From: a virus
Strand: one strand, 5' to 3'
Virus record (IMG/VR): IMGVR_UViG_3300042520_001746
Coordinates: 1 to 26,928 of that record
DNA length: 26,928 nt
A program made the position numbers and the translations under genes. The notes under the pieces are model-generated. The model saw nothing but the letters and a program-made list of their open reading frames with translations. It did not search any database and was not told where the DNA came from. Below are positions 26,371 to 26,928 of this stretch, in pieces (the first letter of the stretch is position 1; each line of letters starts with the position of its first letter).

Positions 26371-26392
26371 TTTATATTTTTTTAATTTTTGT

Positions 26393-26928
26393 TTATTGGG
26401 CGTTTTGTTGTTCTCTTTGTTTTCTTTTCTCGAGAAGTTCTTTGACCCTGTCTCTTTTTTTACCTTCTTGTTGTTCTTCAAACCCAAGGAAAGTGGTTGA
26501 CGATTCAGTATCTATCTCTAACAATTCGTTGTCAAATTTACAATTTTCAAAGATAATACCATCGGAACCAATACGAGATTTTGTAATCGCAATTGTTGCT
26601 AACTTTAATTCTTTTTGTTGAAGTGTTTTAGCAACTGAAATAATTACGTGACCAACCTGAGCCTTTTTGATTGAACCCCCCATTTGGTCGGTAGTTACAA
26701 CTTCAGAAGAAATTGATGAACGGTTACCTTGAGTTGCAGTCCATCCAACAAGATTCATTTCGTGACACATAGCCTCAAAATGTCTCATCACAGAACCTTC
26801 CGCTTTCCACTCGTCATTCCTTGTATTCTCAGGAACAACACAGTCAATGTAATCCAATGTAACCATATCAATTGGGCTACCATCGGCAACCATCTTTCTA
26901 ATTTGGTTTTTGATTTCATTCATTGTCA
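26393..26928 (-). CDS. Replicative DNA helicase, DnaB/gp41 family, C-terminal part (5' end outside window)
   Basis: About 178 codons are visible; the frame continues past base 26928, so the ATG at 26923 is internal. Features of the RecA-like motor domain: MVTLDYIDCV (Walker B strand with the acidic Asp), WTATQGNRSSI (motif H3, polar sensor Gln), DQMGGSIKKAQVGHVIISVAKT (motif H3a/H4 region, here quoted as DQMGGSIKKAQ plus HVIISVAKT) and ATIAITKSRIGSDG with Lys-x-Arg arginine-finger spacing. Walker A lies outside the window. The acidic-to-basic tail (KKRDRVKELLEKRKQREQQNAQ) may bind partners or DNA. It unwinds the fork for phage replication and lies directly before nrdB, coupling replication with dNTP supply. 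Confidence 0.85.
   Translation of the reverse strand, partial: TMNEIKNQIRKMVADGSPIDMVTLDYIDCVVPENTRNDEWKAEGSVMRHFEAMCHEMNLVGWTATQGNRSSISSEVVTTDQMGGSIKKAQVGHVIISVAKTLQQKELKLATIAITKSRIGSDGIIFENCKFDNELLEIDTESSTTFLGFEEQQEGKKRDRVKELLEKRKQREQQNAQ

Noticed and set aside
26371-26487. Upstream start of nrdB (ATG 26487)
   Set aside because: It would add 39 low-complexity Lys/Asn residues overlapping the helicase C-terminus; the ATP-cone begins well after the internal ATG 26370.

Overview
The window is a stretch of a large, strictly virulent-looking, contractile-tailed (T4-like, myovirus morphology) phage genome. Every gene lies on the minus strand, so transcription runs from the right edge to the left edge. 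DNA is AT-rich, genes are packed with TAATG/ATGA or short overlaps, and none of the starts I checked has a convincing Shine-Dalgarno sequence. Three things point to a Bacteroidota host, probably flavobacterial: the missing Shine-Dalgarno sequences, a protein carrying about seven SprB-like adhesin repeats, and a ribonucleotide reductase whose ATP-cone sits on the small subunit, an arrangement known from flavobacteria. The host call is inference.

Right part (about 23.3-26.9 kb), replication and nucleotide supply: the C-terminal half of a DnaB/gp41-type replicative helicase (cut by the right edge), then nrdB (radical-generating subunit with an N-terminal ATP-cone) and nrdA (catalytic subunit without an ATP-cone). 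All recognisable RNR catalytic residues are present. A strong intrinsic terminator just after nrdA separates this block from the structural genes.

Middle part (about 12-23.3 kb), baseplate: a gp25-like wedge protein and a gp6/baseplate-J-like wedge protein, followed by a 1734-residue structural protein with an unexpected polytopic hydrophobic segment, and three further virion proteins (564, 274 and 364 residues; the last with a PKD-like fold). Order and overlaps resemble the T4 25-6-7-8 wedge cluster, but sequences beyond gp25 and gp6 are not clearly recognisable.

Left part (1-12 kb), distal baseplate and fibres: a 302-residue protein, a 991-residue protein with a tail-protein-I/gp7-like stretch, a 1088-residue Cys-rich/Thr-Pro/SprB-repeat protein, a small 122-residue protein, a 522-residue protein that is almost half Thr-Pro repeat, and a very long Gly-X-Y (collagen-like, proline-free) fibre protein running off the left edge. 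The 991- and 1088-residue proteins share a homologous C-terminal domain of about 90 residues. Repeats (Gly-X-Y, Thr-Pro, SprB, Cys-rich) dominate this host-contact end.

A recurring box reading (A)CTATTTAT on the coding strand lies 5-17 nt before five of the gene starts that have an intergenic leader (a looser form precedes nrdA) and was not seen at overlapping gene starts. It is the best candidate for this phage's structural-gene promoter. There is no gene-free stretch over 300 bases, and I saw no tRNA, CRISPR array, insertion sequence, integrase or reverse transcriptase.
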